From: Acidobacteria bacterium UBA7540
Lineage (GTDB): Bacteria > Acidobacteriota > Terriglobia > UBA7540
DNA: 33,341 nt
NCBI GenBank assembly: GCA_002478145.1
Contig: DLMI01000051.1
Coordinates: 1-33,341, forward strand
Reading direction: 5' to 3'
In this document: one piece after another, positions 6,684 through 15,782 of the stretch
How the letters are laid out: every line of letters begins with the position of its first letter
Position numbering within the stretch: position 1 is the stretch's first letter
Position numbers and translations under genes: made by a program
The notes under the pieces: model-generated
What the model was told of the DNA's origin: nothing
The model's input: only the letters and a program-made list of their open reading frames with translations
The model's database searches: none

Positions 6684-9344
6684 TCAGGGCTGGAGCTTCG
6701 ACAACAAAGCCTTCTCGACGGCTCCCTGTAGTTCGGGCAAGAGCTTCCTGCCCTGTGAGGTAAGGTAGAACACATCGATCACTTTTTCCCCTTCTGTGTC
6801 GATCAAGGCAATCTCGATGTTGCACCCAAGCTCGGCGAGAACGGAACTGACTTGGTAAAGCAAGCCCGGGCGGTCGTAGGTGATCAGTTCGAGAAGCGTG
6901 CTGTGGGAAGAGCTCGATTCGTCAAAACGGACCTGTGTTGGTATCGTTACTTTGGGTTTCTGCACGCTTCCAGACCTGATGCGCCCACTCATGAGCTTAC
7001 TGAGTTCCATCCTGCCCTGAAGGACGTCGACCAAGTTCGACTTGAGGCGGTCAGCCTCCGAAGGGTTCAAATCCAGGGTGTGATAAAGGTCCACGAATCT
7101 GAAAGTATCCAGAACCACCCCCGCAGCATTTGCAAAAGCGTCGGCCTTCACAATGCTCATCCCCCAAGCCGCCAGCGTCCCCGTAATTGAAGCAAAGAGA
7201 AATGGCCGGTCCAGGGTGATGACGGTGAGCTCGTGGAGACTTCCCGGGGTTCTCAGGTCAACCTGGACAGCCTCCTGGCCAAGCCGCCGAGCCAACTGAA
7301 AGTGCGGCGCAATCTCCTCCGGCGAATGGGTAGCCAGGTATCGCCGAGGGAACCCCTCGAGGAAACTATCGACTTCTTCTCGAGTCGCCGAAGGTGCCAG
7401 CAGGGGCAGAATCTTCTCCGCCGGCGATACGGTGGCGGCCACGGGCTTCACTCTCTCCTTGTCCAGGCTGCGCGCCAGGTAATTCGCGGTGGCGGCGTAG
7501 AGTCGCCACAACAGTTCTGTCTTCCAAGGCGTCAAGGCTTCCGGATTGACCGACTTGATATCGGCATAGGTCAGCAGGGACAGCATCTTCAATCGTTCGG
7601 AGGTCTCGATTTTCCCCGCGAATTCTCGCACTGTTTCCGGGTCGAATATGTCCCGGCGCTGCAATGTAGTGGACATCTCAAGATGGCTGGCGATCAGAAA
7701 CCGGACGGTTGCGCGGTCTCCCGCCGCGAGGTCTAATCGTGCCATGATCCCTTCCAGTGCCTGAAGACTTCCCGCGATGTGATCCGGCGCTTCCATGCCT
7801 TTGCCGACGTCGTGAAAAAGTAAGGCGAGGTAGAGAAGTTCCGGCTTTTCCAGTTCCGAGAGGATCTCGGCGAGTCTATCTTCCCACTCCGACCCCATGC
7901 CGGAATTGGCCCGGCCTTGAGACCGCGAGCGCGATGGAGCAAGGGCGTGCAGGTTCTGAATGGTCATGAAAGAGTGCTCGTCCACCGTGTAGCGGTGAAA
8001 GAAATCCCGGATGACAAGGGAATCAATCACCTGGAACTCCGGGAAGAGAGCGCTGAGCACGCCCAGGCGATTCATGTCCCGCAAGGCTTTGGCCGCCCAG
8101 GGAAAAAGGAGTATCTGCCGAAAGTGACCGAAGAACACCGAAGGATCCAACGGCGTGACTGGGACGCGAGTTAGTGCTTCCGCGACCGCTCTTTCTGCCT
8201 CCCGGCTGAGTTCGAGCCCGTGCCGGGCGACCATCTCGAACAGCCGCAAAAGCAGCGCGGGGTCTTGCGCCAGGGCCGCAGGCTGGCGGACGTAGATATT
8301 CTCCCGAAGGACCGAGAAATCCGCATTGGAGAGGCGTGACCTCCAATTCTGGAATAAGCCATAGACTCCCGCCCGCGCCGGGGCGCTATGGTCCAGCAGG
8401 TGCATGGTGAGCCGGTAAATGGAGCGGACATTGCGGAAGTAGATACGCATCCAGTCCGCAGCGGTCAGCCGTTCTGCTGGCTGGCGCGCAATTCCACGAG
8501 CGCATGCCCGGTCCTGGCATTCGTAACTTAACTGATTGTCATCGCGCTCCCGGAGATAGTGAAGAAAACACCGCGTGGCGCAAAGGAACTCGAAAGCTGT
8601 ACCGATCTCGGCACGCCAATGCGCGGGCCACAGATCCTCCGGCGTGCCCCAGGCTTTACGCTTCTCGAGTTCGGAGATGCGTCCCAGCCATCGGCAAACA
8701 TGGTAATCCCGGAGGCCGCCAGGAGCTTCTTTGATGTCGGGCTCGAGGTGAAAAATGGTATCGCCATACTTCGCGTGCCGCTGGCGAGTCATGTCCGCCA
8801 GGTTGCGAAGCAGGTCTTGATGATCTCGAGCCACCAGGTGTGGAAACACGTCATCATGCAGGCGCACGTAAAGCCCGCGGTCCCCCGCCAGGTAGCGGCA
8901 ATCGAGGAGTGCGACGCTGAATTCCAGGTTATCGCGGTAGAGCCGGCCACACTCCGCAAGCGTGTGCACGCTATGGCCAATGCGGAGCCGCAGGTCCCAG
9001 AGTTCCCGCAGGATAGCCGCCACCGCGTCCCTTCCGGAAGACTGCTCCCTGCTGCTTTCGGTAAGGAAAAGCAGGTCGATATCCGAATGTGGAAAGAGCT
9101 CCCGGCGACCATAGCCGCCCAGGGCAAGCAAGCAGAAGTTTGGTGGTTCATCAAGCTGCGGGGAAAAAACCCGTCTGTAGAGGCTGGTAACCACTACATC
9201 CACCGCCTCCGAGCGTCGGCACAGGACGGCCAAGCCATCGCCTGTACTTTCGAAGCTTCGCTGGGTGGTCAGGGATTCGGCGGAGTAGTAGTCCGAGAGT
9301 TCAAGCGCGGAGATTCGTCCTCTCGCGGTGGGATCAAGTGGCAT
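6684..9344 (-). CDS. glnD: bifunctional [PII] uridylyltransferase/uridylyl-removing enzyme
   Basis: GlnD adds UMP to the PII protein when glutamine is low and removes it when glutamine is high, so it is the nitrogen sensor of the PII pathway. The 886-residue protein has the expected order: nucleotidyltransferase domain with GGYGRREL-x3-SDIDLL at about 76-91; the PII-uridylyltransferase helical region; an HD hydrolase domain with FHDVGKG (HD at 511-512); and two C-terminal ACT domains (about 700-770 and 810-880) that would bind glutamine. All key motifs are intact. ATG 9344 is preferred over ATG 9362 because AAGGGGG precedes it at proper spacing, while 9362 lies at the edge of a dispersed repeat. 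It is the last gene of the amtB-glnB-glnD cluster, about 185 bp after glnB, with repeats in the gap. Confidence 0.95.
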   Translation of the reverse strand: MPLDPTARGRISALELSDYYSAESLTTQRSFESTGDGLAVLCRRSEAVDVVVTSLYRRVFSPQLDEPPNFCLLALGGYGRRELFPHSDIDLLFLTESSREQSSGRDAVAAILRELWDLRLRIGHSVHTLAECGRLYRDNLEFSVALLDCRYLAGDRGLYVRLHDDVFPHLVARDHQDLLRNLADMTRQRHAKYGDTIFHLEPDIKEAPGGLRDYHVCRWLGRISELEKRKAWGTPEDLWPAHWRAEIGTAFEFLCATRCFLHYLRERDDNQLSYECQDRACARGIARQPAERLTAADWMRIYFRNVRSIYRLTMHLLDHSAPARAGVYGLFQNWRSRLSNADFSVLRENIYVRQPAALAQDPALLLRLFEMVARHGLELSREAERAVAEALTRVPVTPLDPSVFFGHFRQILLFPWAAKALRDMNRLGVLSALFPEFQVIDSLVIRDFFHRYTVDEHSFMTIQNLHALAPSRSRSQGRANSGMGSEWEDRLAEILSELEKPELLYLALLFHDVGKGMEAPDHIAGSLQALEGIMARLDLAAGDRATVRFLIASHLEMSTTLQRRDIFDPETVREFAGKIETSERLKMLSLLTYADIKSVNPEALTPWKTELLWRLYAATANYLARSLDKERVKPVAATVSPAEKILPLLAPSATREEVDSFLEGFPRRYLATHSPEEIAPHFQLARRLGQEAVQVDLRTPGSLHELTVITLDRPFLFASITGTLAAWGMSIVKADAFANAAGVVLDTFRFVDLYHTLDLNPSEADRLKSNLVDVLQGRMELSKLMSGRIRSGSVQKPKVTIPTQVRFDESSSSHSTLLELITYDRPGLLYQVSSVLAELGCNIEIALIDTEGEKVIDVFYLTSQGRKLLPELQGAVEKALLSKLQP

Positions 9345-9357
9345 TGGGCGCCCCCTT

Positions 9358-9413
9358 GTCATTCTGAGGCCCCCGTCCTTTGGGGGCCGAAGAATCCCCG
9401 CAGTTTCTTTACG
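9358..9413. repeat. dispersed hairpin repeat, copy 1
   Basis: It begins GTCATTCTGAGGCCCCCG, forms a GGCCCCC/GGGGGCC stem, and continues GAAGAATCCCCGCAG. A nearly identical copy in the opposite orientation is at 28001-28058, with only a few differences and a 2-base gap. It overlaps the upstream alternative start of glnD. Confidence 0.8.
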
Positions 9414-9432
9414 CAGGTGGGCCAGGCTCGCG

Positions 9433-9493
9433 ACCCCCTCACCCGGCCCGCCCCGGCTGAAGAAAACGCCGGCGACGGGCCACCCTCTCCCCC
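9433..9493. repeat. CCCTCACCCGGC...CACCCTCTCCCC repeat, copy 1
   Basis: The edges CCCCTCACCCGGCCCG and CCACCCTCTCCCC flank a variable middle. A second copy is at 28128-28198. In both places it lies next to the GTCATTCTGAGG repeat. Confidence 0.65.
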
Positions 9494-9529
9494 TTTTTCC
9501 ATTTTCTATTTTCCAGTTTCCATTTTCAC
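9494..9529. repeat. TTTTCCA/TTTTCTA iterated units next to the glnB stop
   Basis: Four to five units of about 7 bases (TTTTTCCA, TTTTCTA, TTTTCCA, GTTTCCA, TTTTCAC) run directly up to the glnB stop codon. Only a single arm is seen here. Confidence 0.6.
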
Positions 9530-9886
<357 letters not shown>

Positions 9887-9967
9887 CTAAGACTTGGCAC
9901 CCTGGAGGAACTCCACCCCAATCCCCGGAACCCTCCGAACAGCAAAGCTCCCCCCACGCCATCGAGC

Positions 9968-11416
9968 TCAAACCTCCAGATTGTAGCCTTCTTCCCCGTG
10001 TTGAGACAGGTCCAGACCCTGAATCTCTTGCTCGGTCGGAACGCGCAAACCCACGACCACATCCACAACCTTCAATATGATGAGCGTGCCGACGATGGCG
10101 AGCACCCAAGCAAAGCCGATACCCACCAACTGGTTCAAGAGTTGATGGGCATTACCGTCAATCAAGCCCACCGGCAAGGCATTACCGTGGCTGTCCCTAA
10201 AAATCGAATTCACCGCCTTGGCAGCAAAAACGCCGGTCAATAGCGCCCCGATTGTGCCGCCCGCGCCATGAACCCCGAACACGTCGAGAGAATCATCATA
10301 ACCGAAGAGTTCCTTTACCTTGGCCACCATCAGAAAGCAGAGTACCCCAGCAATCAGCCCGATGGCCAGAGCGGACATAGGTGCAACAAACCCTGCCGCG
10401 GGGGTAATTGCCACCAACCCGGCCACCGCACCTGAAATGGCCCCGAGCACGCTGGGCTTTCCGCGCCAAAGCCACTCTGCCACAGCCCACCCCAGCGCTG
10501 CCGCCGCAGCACCGAAATGCGTAGCCACAAAGGCGCTGCTGGCGAGACTTCCCGCCGAAAGCGCACTTCCGGCGTTGAACCCGAACCAACCCACCCAAAG
10601 CAGGCAGGCGCCGATGAAGCTCAGCACGACGCTGTGCGGCGGCATTGCTTCTTTCGGATAACCCAATCTCTTGCCGAGGTAAAGCGCGCAGACGAGCGCT
10701 GAAACGCCGGAAGTCACATGCACGACGGTGCCCCCGGCAAAGTCAAGGGTGGGGATGGCCCCCCCCAGCGAAGCATTGAGCAAGCCGCCCTTTCCCCAGA
10801 CCATGTGGGCCATGGGGTCGTAAACAATGACGGTCCACAATGCCATGAAAAGCACCATGGCGCTGAATTTCATCCGTTCCGCAAAGGCCCCCGTAATCAA
10901 GGCAGGAGTAATAATAGCGAACATTAATTGATAGACCATGAAAGTTTGTTGGGGAATGGTGGCGGCGTAATCCGCGTTAGGCATAGCTCCAACGCCCCGG
11001 AGAAAAACATACCCTAGATTCCCCAAGACCCTCCCGCCCTCATGGAAGACCAAGCTGTAACCGAAAAGAGCCCAGAGCACTGTCACCAACACCATAAGCG
11101 TGAAGCTTTGCATCATGGTGGCAAGGACGTTCTTCTTTCGAACCAAACCTGCGTAGAAGAGCGCCAGGCCCGGGCCGGTCATCAAAAGAACCAGCGCCGC
11201 GCTGACCAGCATCCAAGCGTTGTCGCCCGAGCTCCGCGCATCTGCAATCTGTTGTTCGAGCTGGGCTAGGCGTTCGGCTGTGCCGGAAGTGGAGCCGGAC
11301 TGCGAATTTGGGGCAGAAATATCGGATGGCGCTGAGGATTGAGCGAACCCTCGACCAGCCATCAATCCCATAACGAGCACCAGACCGAGAAGGAGCCGGG
11401 TTAACAACCTAAGCAT
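9968..11416 (-). CDS. amtB: ammonium transporter, Amt family
   Basis: This 482-residue inner-membrane channel protein has a signal peptide (residues 1 to about 25, ending GRGFAQ). A periplasmic Ser/Gln-rich and helical linker (about 27-65) comes next, then about eleven membrane helices. The twin histidines of the pore are present: H233 in GTVVHVTSG and H383 in FGVHGAGG. The family sequences FAIITPALITGAFAERM and YDPMAHMVWG are also intact. The start is supported by GGAGGAG upstream of ATG 11416. AmtB conducts ammonia and is blocked by PII under nitrogen excess (family knowledge). Gene order is amtB then glnB, the reverse of the enterobacterial glnK-amtB arrangement. I found no convincing sigma-54 promoter upstream. 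Confidence 0.95.
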   Translation of the reverse strand: MLRLLTRLLLGLVLVMGLMAGRGFAQSSAPSDISAPNSQSGSTSGTAERLAQLEQQIADARSSGDNAWMLVSAALVLLMTGPGLALFYAGLVRKKNVLATMMQSFTLMVLVTVLWALFGYSLVFHEGGRVLGNLGYVFLRGVGAMPNADYAATIPQQTFMVYQLMFAIITPALITGAFAERMKFSAMVLFMALWTVIVYDPMAHMVWGKGGLLNASLGGAIPTLDFAGGTVVHVTSGVSALVCALYLGKRLGYPKEAMPPHSVVLSFIGACLLWVGWFGFNAGSALSAGSLASSAFVATHFGAAAAALGWAVAEWLWRGKPSVLGAISGAVAGLVAITPAAGFVAPMSALAIGLIAGVLCFLMVAKVKELFGYDDSLDVFGVHGAGGTIGALLTGVFAAKAVNSIFRDSHGNALPVGLIDGNAHQLLNQLVGIGFAWVLAIVGTLIILKVVDVVVGLRVPTEQEIQGLDLSQHGEEGYNLEV

Positions 11417-12086
11417 ATAATTCTCCTCCAGTGTATTTGTCCGTCATATATGGCGAAGCGAGAATTTCATTGTCGTTCTTTCGCCCTGTCGAGTGAGGAG
11501 GAAGTCCTGAGCTATCAGGCGTCAACTTCCAGTATTGAGGTGTTCTTGTTGATGGCAGAAGGCTGACGGCTAAAGGTATCACTCCTGACTTCTGGCTTCT
11601 CACCGTGGGGATATCAAGGGCGCAGCCCCTGGCTGATTAGTTGAACCCATTCGTGTAAGACGGGAGATATTATAGGAACCGGTCGGGCACAGGCCCAAAT
11701 AGAAACATTTTATCAGTACGATAACTTAATGGTGGGTCTTGTGGCCGCAGAGGGTACACACCTGCTAGCGGTGCGCCACCGTCGCGGTGGCATTTGCCGG
11801 TCTCGCCGTGCGGGACGGGCGCAACGCCGAGCGCATTGTCCAGACGTTTTGTGGACACTGCACTAGTTTACGACCGATTGCACCTTGAGATCGGGGCTAA
11901 AACGGAGGATGGAACAAAATCCCGTAACCTGGGATCGCCGGTTCGAGTACAATCTAGCCCTCCCATTCACCAAGGTGTGAGCTGGGGGGTGAACTGCAGC
12001 TCGGCCATAGGCAAGATCCGTCTCGATGGTGCTGAAGACGCACCGTGGACCCAACTTGGCCCCACAATCCCTTCGCAAGGAGACAA
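11417..12086. other. 670-bp spacer between amtB and the MttB-family gene
   Basis: No gene is seen. The amtB-proximal part has two unit-type repeats: GGCAGAAGGCTGACGGC at about 11554 and CTGACTTCTGGCTTCT at about 11586. A 6-bp hairpin (GCCACC/GGTGGC) lies at 11775-11791. A TGTCCA/TGGACA hairpin lies near 11837-11857. A tRNA-like segment is at 11893-11965. Both divergent promoters should lie here, but none is clear. Confidence 0.55.
11893..11965 (+). other. tRNA-like remnant
   Basis: GGGGCTA (11893-11899) can pair over seven positions, one a G-U, with TAGCCCT (11955-11961). The 3' strand is followed by C and then CCA, as in a tRNA acceptor end. Between them lies GGTTCGAGT, the T-loop consensus. 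However, the T-stem partner strand does not pair, there is no proper anticodon arm, and the element is about 3 bases short. A functional tRNA is unlikely; a decayed tRNA or chance are the alternatives. Confidence 0.2.
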
Positions 12087-13547
12087 ATGAGACCCATTCT
12101 TAGACTGCTCGATGATGAACTGATCGATAGAATCATCGCGGAAGCGCGCGAAGTAGTATGCAAGCTAGGCTTCGAGATCCACAATAAGCCTGTGCTCACC
12201 ATGCTTGCTGACCATGGCGCGCAGGCGGACGAAGGCAACTTGAACGCCCGCCTCACGGAAGACCTCATCGACCAGGCGCTCGCTACCGTCCCCCGCGCTT
12301 TCAAACTCTACGATGTCCTGGGGAACGAAACACATGACTTTCGGGGTGACAACGTATACTTCACGCCTGGCTCGACCGCGCTCAACATCCTGGATAACCG
12401 GAGCGGCGAATTGCGCCGACCCTCGACACTGGACTACGTCCGCTACGTGAAGGTAACGAGCGGCTTGCAGCACCTCGCTTCTCAAAGCACCGCCCTGATC
12501 CCCGCCGATGTTCACGACAAGATCGCGGATAGCTACCGACTCTATCTGAGCCTCCTGTACGGTGAGAAGCCGGTGGTCACCGGGGCCTTTACGGTGGAAG
12601 GGTTCGAGATCATGAAGGACCTGCAAGTCGCTGTGCGCGGAAACGAGCCGGCACTCAGAGCAAAGCCCCTGACCATCTTCTCCGCCTGCCCCACCGCGCC
12701 GCTCAAGTGGAGCGATGTGACAAGCCAGAATCTGGTGGACTGTGCCCGCTGGTCGATTCCGGTGGAGCTGATATCCATGCCGCTTTCCGGACTGGTGGCG
12801 CCCGTCACTCTGGTGGGGAGCCTTGTCCAGCAGACCGCCGAGAACCTGAGTGGGGTGGTGATTAGCCAGCTTGTGAATCCCGGCCATCCGATCTTGTACG
12901 GCGGCTCGCCTGCCATCTTCGACGTCCGGTTCGGGACCACTCCGATGGGGGCTGTGGAAACCATGATGCTCGACTGCGCGAACAGCGAGGTGGGGAAGCG
13001 CCTGGGCATGCCCACCCAGAGTTACATCGCCCTCAGCGACGCGAAGCAATTGGACGCGCAGGCGGGCCTCGAGACGGGCATAGGCGCGATCTTGGCGGCG
13101 CTCTCGGGAATCAACAGCATCTCGGGCCCGGGGATGCTGGATTTTGAAAGCTGCCTGAGCCTGGAGAAGCTTGTCGTCGATAACGAGATCTGCGCCATGA
13201 CCTACCGCCTGTTGCGCGGGATCGAACCGCGGGAGGATTTCCCATCGCTTCCCCTCTTCCAGGAATTGCGGCGCGAAAAGTATTTGCTGATCGCCGACCA
13301 CACCCGCCGTCACCTGCGCGAGGAGATCACTTTCCCTGGCCCGGTTATCGATCGCGCCAACCTATCGCGATGGCTGGAGGGGGGGCAACTGAGGTTGAGG
13401 GAGCGCGCCGCGCGGGAGGTTTCGCGCCTCATCGAGCAATACACGCCCTCGCGTCTGCCCGAGGAAACCAAATTGGAGCTGACACGCCTGATGCAGCACG
13501 AAGCCCAGCGCTACGGGATGGACGCCCTGCCAACCGCAGACGAATGA
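12087..13547 (+). CDS. trimethylamine methyltransferase (MttB) family protein, non-pyrrolysine
   Basis: The 486-residue protein starts at ATG 12087, with AAGGAG six bases upstream; the frame extends further but without a ribosome site. It belongs to the MttB superfamily (PF06253), whose members move a methyl group from a quaternary or tertiary amine to a corrinoid protein. Matching segments include LGFEIHNKPVLTMLADHGA near the N-terminus, FTPGSTALNILDN (about 95-110), the central GEKPVVTGAFTVEG, and the glycine-rich YGGSPAIFDVRFGTTPMGA (about 285-305). There is no in-frame UAG, so it is not the pyrrolysine enzyme. Non-Pyl members include the glycine betaine methyltransferase MtgB, but the substrate here is unknown. 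No corrinoid-binding protein, MtbA-like partner or RamA activator is nearby, so it is an orphan. Confidence 0.85.
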   Translation: MRPILRLLDDELIDRIIAEAREVVCKLGFEIHNKPVLTMLADHGAQADEGNLNARLTEDLIDQALATVPRAFKLYDVLGNETHDFRGDNVYFTPGSTALNILDNRSGELRRPSTLDYVRYVKVTSGLQHLASQSTALIPADVHDKIADSYRLYLSLLYGEKPVVTGAFTVEGFEIMKDLQVAVRGNEPALRAKPLTIFSACPTAPLKWSDVTSQNLVDCARWSIPVELISMPLSGLVAPVTLVGSLVQQTAENLSGVVISQLVNPGHPILYGGSPAIFDVRFGTTPMGAVETMMLDCANSEVGKRLGMPTQSYIALSDAKQLDAQAGLETGIGAILAALSGINSISGPGMLDFESCLSLEKLVVDNEICAMTYRLLRGIEPREDFPSLPLFQELRREKYLLIADHTRRHLREEITFPGPVIDRANLSRWLEGGQLRLRERAAREVSRLIEQYTPSRLPEETKLELTRLMQHEAQRYGMDALPTADE

Positions 13548-13673
13548 GGCCGCACAGGTAGACTGAAAGCTCGTAGGGAAGAGGACCGAAGATGCCGGCT
13601 GTCGGGAACTATGTCGAAACCGGGAGGTGTTGTATTATGGGAGCAGGCGGAATCCCCAGGAGGAATAAAAGAA

Positions 13674-14252
13674 ATGAAGGCCCAGGTTACCCCCTTGATG
13701 CTTCTCTTGTTGCTTGCAACTGGCCCCGCAACGGCGCAACACACTAAGCGCGCAGCCAAAGGCGAAGATACGGGCCCCGTCAGCGTGACCCGGTCGGCCA
13801 CCCTGAGGGTAACGATTTCCAGCGACGCGGTAGGGATTTTCAATTACCTGTCAGATTCCAGGAAGCTAATCCTCTGGTTTCCGGACCAAGCCATCATCGA
13901 ACCACAACTGGGAGGAAAGTACCACTTCCGGTGGACCGGCACGCAAGGCGTGTGGAGTGGCGTGGTAACGGAGTTCATCAGGGGTAACACCTTGGGTTTT
14001 ACCTGGCAGCCACCCGACGAAACCGTGGTAACAAACGTGAGGATCAAGCTCTTTCCTCAAGGCGCGGAAACTGCTGTCGAACTCAGTCACAGCGGTTTCC
14101 CTTCCAGCGACGCACTGGACAAGGCTGTAGGGAGCTGGACCCTTTACCTCCAGAACCTGAAGTCCGTCATCGAACAGGGCGTTGACATGCGGGGACAGAT
14201 GCGCCCCAAGACGAAGCACACCACGTCTGTCCGGCCCAAGCGCAGCGGCTAG
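13674..14252 (+). CDS. secreted SRPBCC (AHSA1-like) domain protein
   Basis: The 192-residue protein starts at ATG 13674, with AGGAGGA nine bases upstream. Residues 1 to about 22 form a signal peptide (MKAQVTPLMLLLLLATGPA, then TAQ). Residues about 40-165 resemble a START/SRPBCC ligand-binding fold of the AHSA1 type: DAVGIFNYLSDSRKLILWF, GGKYHFRW, GVVTEFIRGNTLGFTWQPP, TAVELSHSGFP, and a C-terminal amphipathic helix SWTLYLQNLKSVIEQG. The basic tail follows. AHSA1-like proteins are usually cytoplasmic, so an exported version is slightly unusual. The ligand is unknown. It follows the MttB-family gene by 126 bp in the same direction, perhaps in one transcript. Confidence 0.75.
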   Translation: MKAQVTPLMLLLLLATGPATAQHTKRAAKGEDTGPVSVTRSATLRVTISSDAVGIFNYLSDSRKLILWFPDQAIIEPQLGGKYHFRWTGTQGVWSGVVTEFIRGNTLGFTWQPPDETVVTNVRIKLFPQGAETAVELSHSGFPSSDALDKAVGSWTLYLQNLKSVIEQGVDMRGQMRPKTKHTTSVRPKRSG

Positions 14253-14261
14253 ACACTCGCC

Positions 14262-14312
14262 AGCCTTCCCGGGCAAAGTACACCGGCGACTCAATGGTGA
14301 GATTGGAAGGCT
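14262..14312. terminator. possible bidirectional terminator, weak
   Basis: AGCCTTCC (14262-14269) and GGAAGGCT (14305-14312) are perfect inverted repeats 35 bases apart, between two convergent genes. The loop is long and no U-tract is present. The distal arm overlaps the galT stop codon. Confidence 0.25.
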
Positions 14313-15309
14313 AGGTCTGGGTACGGATTTCTGCGCTTGCGGCGCGCAACTCTTCCGCCGCCAGTTCGGGCCGGACCGAATTGTAGTAAACCTCTTTCAC
14401 ACTATACGACTTGGATTTTGGCTGGCTCGCCGGCAGTATCTCAAAGTGCCAGTGAGAATCGTCCGCCACGGTCATCCAGTGCTCTGTCCGGTCGTATTTT
14501 GCAGCCACGTTGGGTGTGGTGTGAAGGACCAGATGATAAGCGGGCGACACCGACTCCAGCCGCCGCAGAATTGACTTCAGAAAGCGGGCTAAGTGTATTT
14601 GGCGGTCCCAGGTGATGAGGTCCTCTTCGAAGGAACAATGATGGTTAAGGGGCAGAATCCAGGTCTCATAGGGTACCCGTGAGGCAAATGGACAAAAGGC
14701 GACGAATTGATCATCCCACTCGACAGTCCGCACTTGGGAGGAGATTTCCTGTGTGGAAATGTCGCAAAGAATACATCGTTCCTTGAGCGCGTAGTACGCC
14801 TGGAATGATCGCAACTCGTAGATCACCCTTCTGGGGATGAAGGGAGTAGCCGTGATCTGTGAGTGTGGGTGCTCCAGATCCTGTCCCGCCAAGGCTCCCT
14901 GGTTACGGAAAACGGTAACGTAACGGAAACGGCGGTCTTTCTTAAGGTCTGTAATTCTCGACACGTAGGCTCGCAAGACCTGCGCAACGTCTTCGTCACT
15001 CAGATGCGAAAGCGAGGCATCGTGATTCGGCGATTCCACAACGACCTCGTGGGCGCCCAAGCCGCGCATCTTGTCGTAGATACCTTCCGCCCGGCGTTGT
15101 GCATCCCCTTCAATTCGGTAAAGGGGGCGCAAGTGGGGCGTTACGCGGACTTGCCACCTGCCGTTGCCATTCCAGTACGAGTAGATCGTCTGCGGGGAAA
15201 GGGCTTCCTGGCCGGGGCATAGGGGGCAAGCAGCAAATCTGGGCCATGGGCCTTCGCCATCCTCCTGAATCACCCAGTTTTGCGTAATGGGATCCTTTCG
15301 TAATTCCAT
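14311..15309 (-). CDS. galT: galactose-1-phosphate uridylyltransferase
   Basis: GalT exchanges UMP between UDP-glucose and galactose-1-phosphate in the Leloir pathway. ATG 15309, preceded by GGAGGA three bases earlier, gives 332 residues starting MELRKDPITQNWVI; the frame is open further upstream but has no ribosome site. The HIT-superfamily features are present. Zinc-type ligands are C28 and C31 in CPLCPGQE, H96 in ESPNHD, and H147. The HPHSQ motif is at 147-151, with H149 as the nucleophile that would carry UMP. No galK or galE is nearby, but a sugar-kinase-like gene and a NagB-II-like gene lie divergently upstream. Bacterial relatives of this shorter type may also act on other sugar phosphates (inference). 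Confidence 0.9.
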   Translation of the reverse strand: MELRKDPITQNWVIQEDGEGPWPRFAACPLCPGQEALSPQTIYSYWNGNGRWQVRVTPHLRPLYRIEGDAQRRAEGIYDKMRGLGAHEVVVESPNHDASLSHLSDEDVAQVLRAYVSRITDLKKDRRFRYVTVFRNQGALAGQDLEHPHSQITATPFIPRRVIYELRSFQAYYALKERCILCDISTQEISSQVRTVEWDDQFVAFCPFASRVPYETWILPLNHHCSFEEDLITWDRQIHLARFLKSILRRLESVSPAYHLVLHTTPNVAAKYDRTEHWMTVADDSHWHFEILPASQPKSKSYSVKEVYYNSVRPELAAEELRAASAEIRTQT

Positions 15310-15782
15310 GAGTCCTCCAAGAACATGCAACGACTTCTTACCAGAGGCCAACCGATAACTCGCCTCAGGCGCCTTCCAATAGAATCTGCGGCGAGTTCGA
15401 TCCATTGCCGGGAACAACTCCGCAGCGATGGACCGCAGGGTAACCCCAGACCCAACGTCCGGGGATTTCATGAGACGGCTTGCCTACTGGCTTGCTTAGC
15501 GAGTCAAAATGTCGTGCGGCTCGGCTATTCACCGTTAACTAAGAGTCAGGCGTCCGAAAAACGTTCATGAAATCTTATTCCGCAGGACATATTAAACAGG
15601 GCGAATAATTTCTTGTCAAGTGCTGAAGGAGTTAACAGCTTGCAGAGGTCAAAGAGGGAAAGGAATTCACTTCGGCGGTTGGAAATCTAGAATTGTGCTT
15701 TGCACTTCCGCTCGCTCAAAGGCGGAGTTTTCGAGCGATATGGTGATGTCGCGGTTGATAATGGTCGTGTTAGTCTTAGGAC
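15310..15782. other. 473-bp divergent spacer between galT and the BadF-type kinase
   Basis: No gene or clear promoter is recognised. It must hold both divergent promoters. The galT frame stays open to 15471, but the part upstream of 15309 has no ribosome site and no GalT similarity, so I treat it as leader. Confidence 0.5.

Noticed and set aside
11417..11660. Sigma-54 (NtrC-type) promoter for amtB
   Set aside because: I looked for TGGCA-N7-TGC in the proper orientation and found no convincing match.
12045..12086. Upstream start for the MttB-family gene
   Set aside because: The in-frame ATG at 12045 has no ribosome site, while ATG 12087 has AAGGAG at good spacing and begins where family proteins begin.
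12165..13313. Long minus-strand frame of 382 codons
   Set aside because: It is the antisense shadow of the MttB-family gene; the plus-strand product has clear family similarity and a ribosome site.
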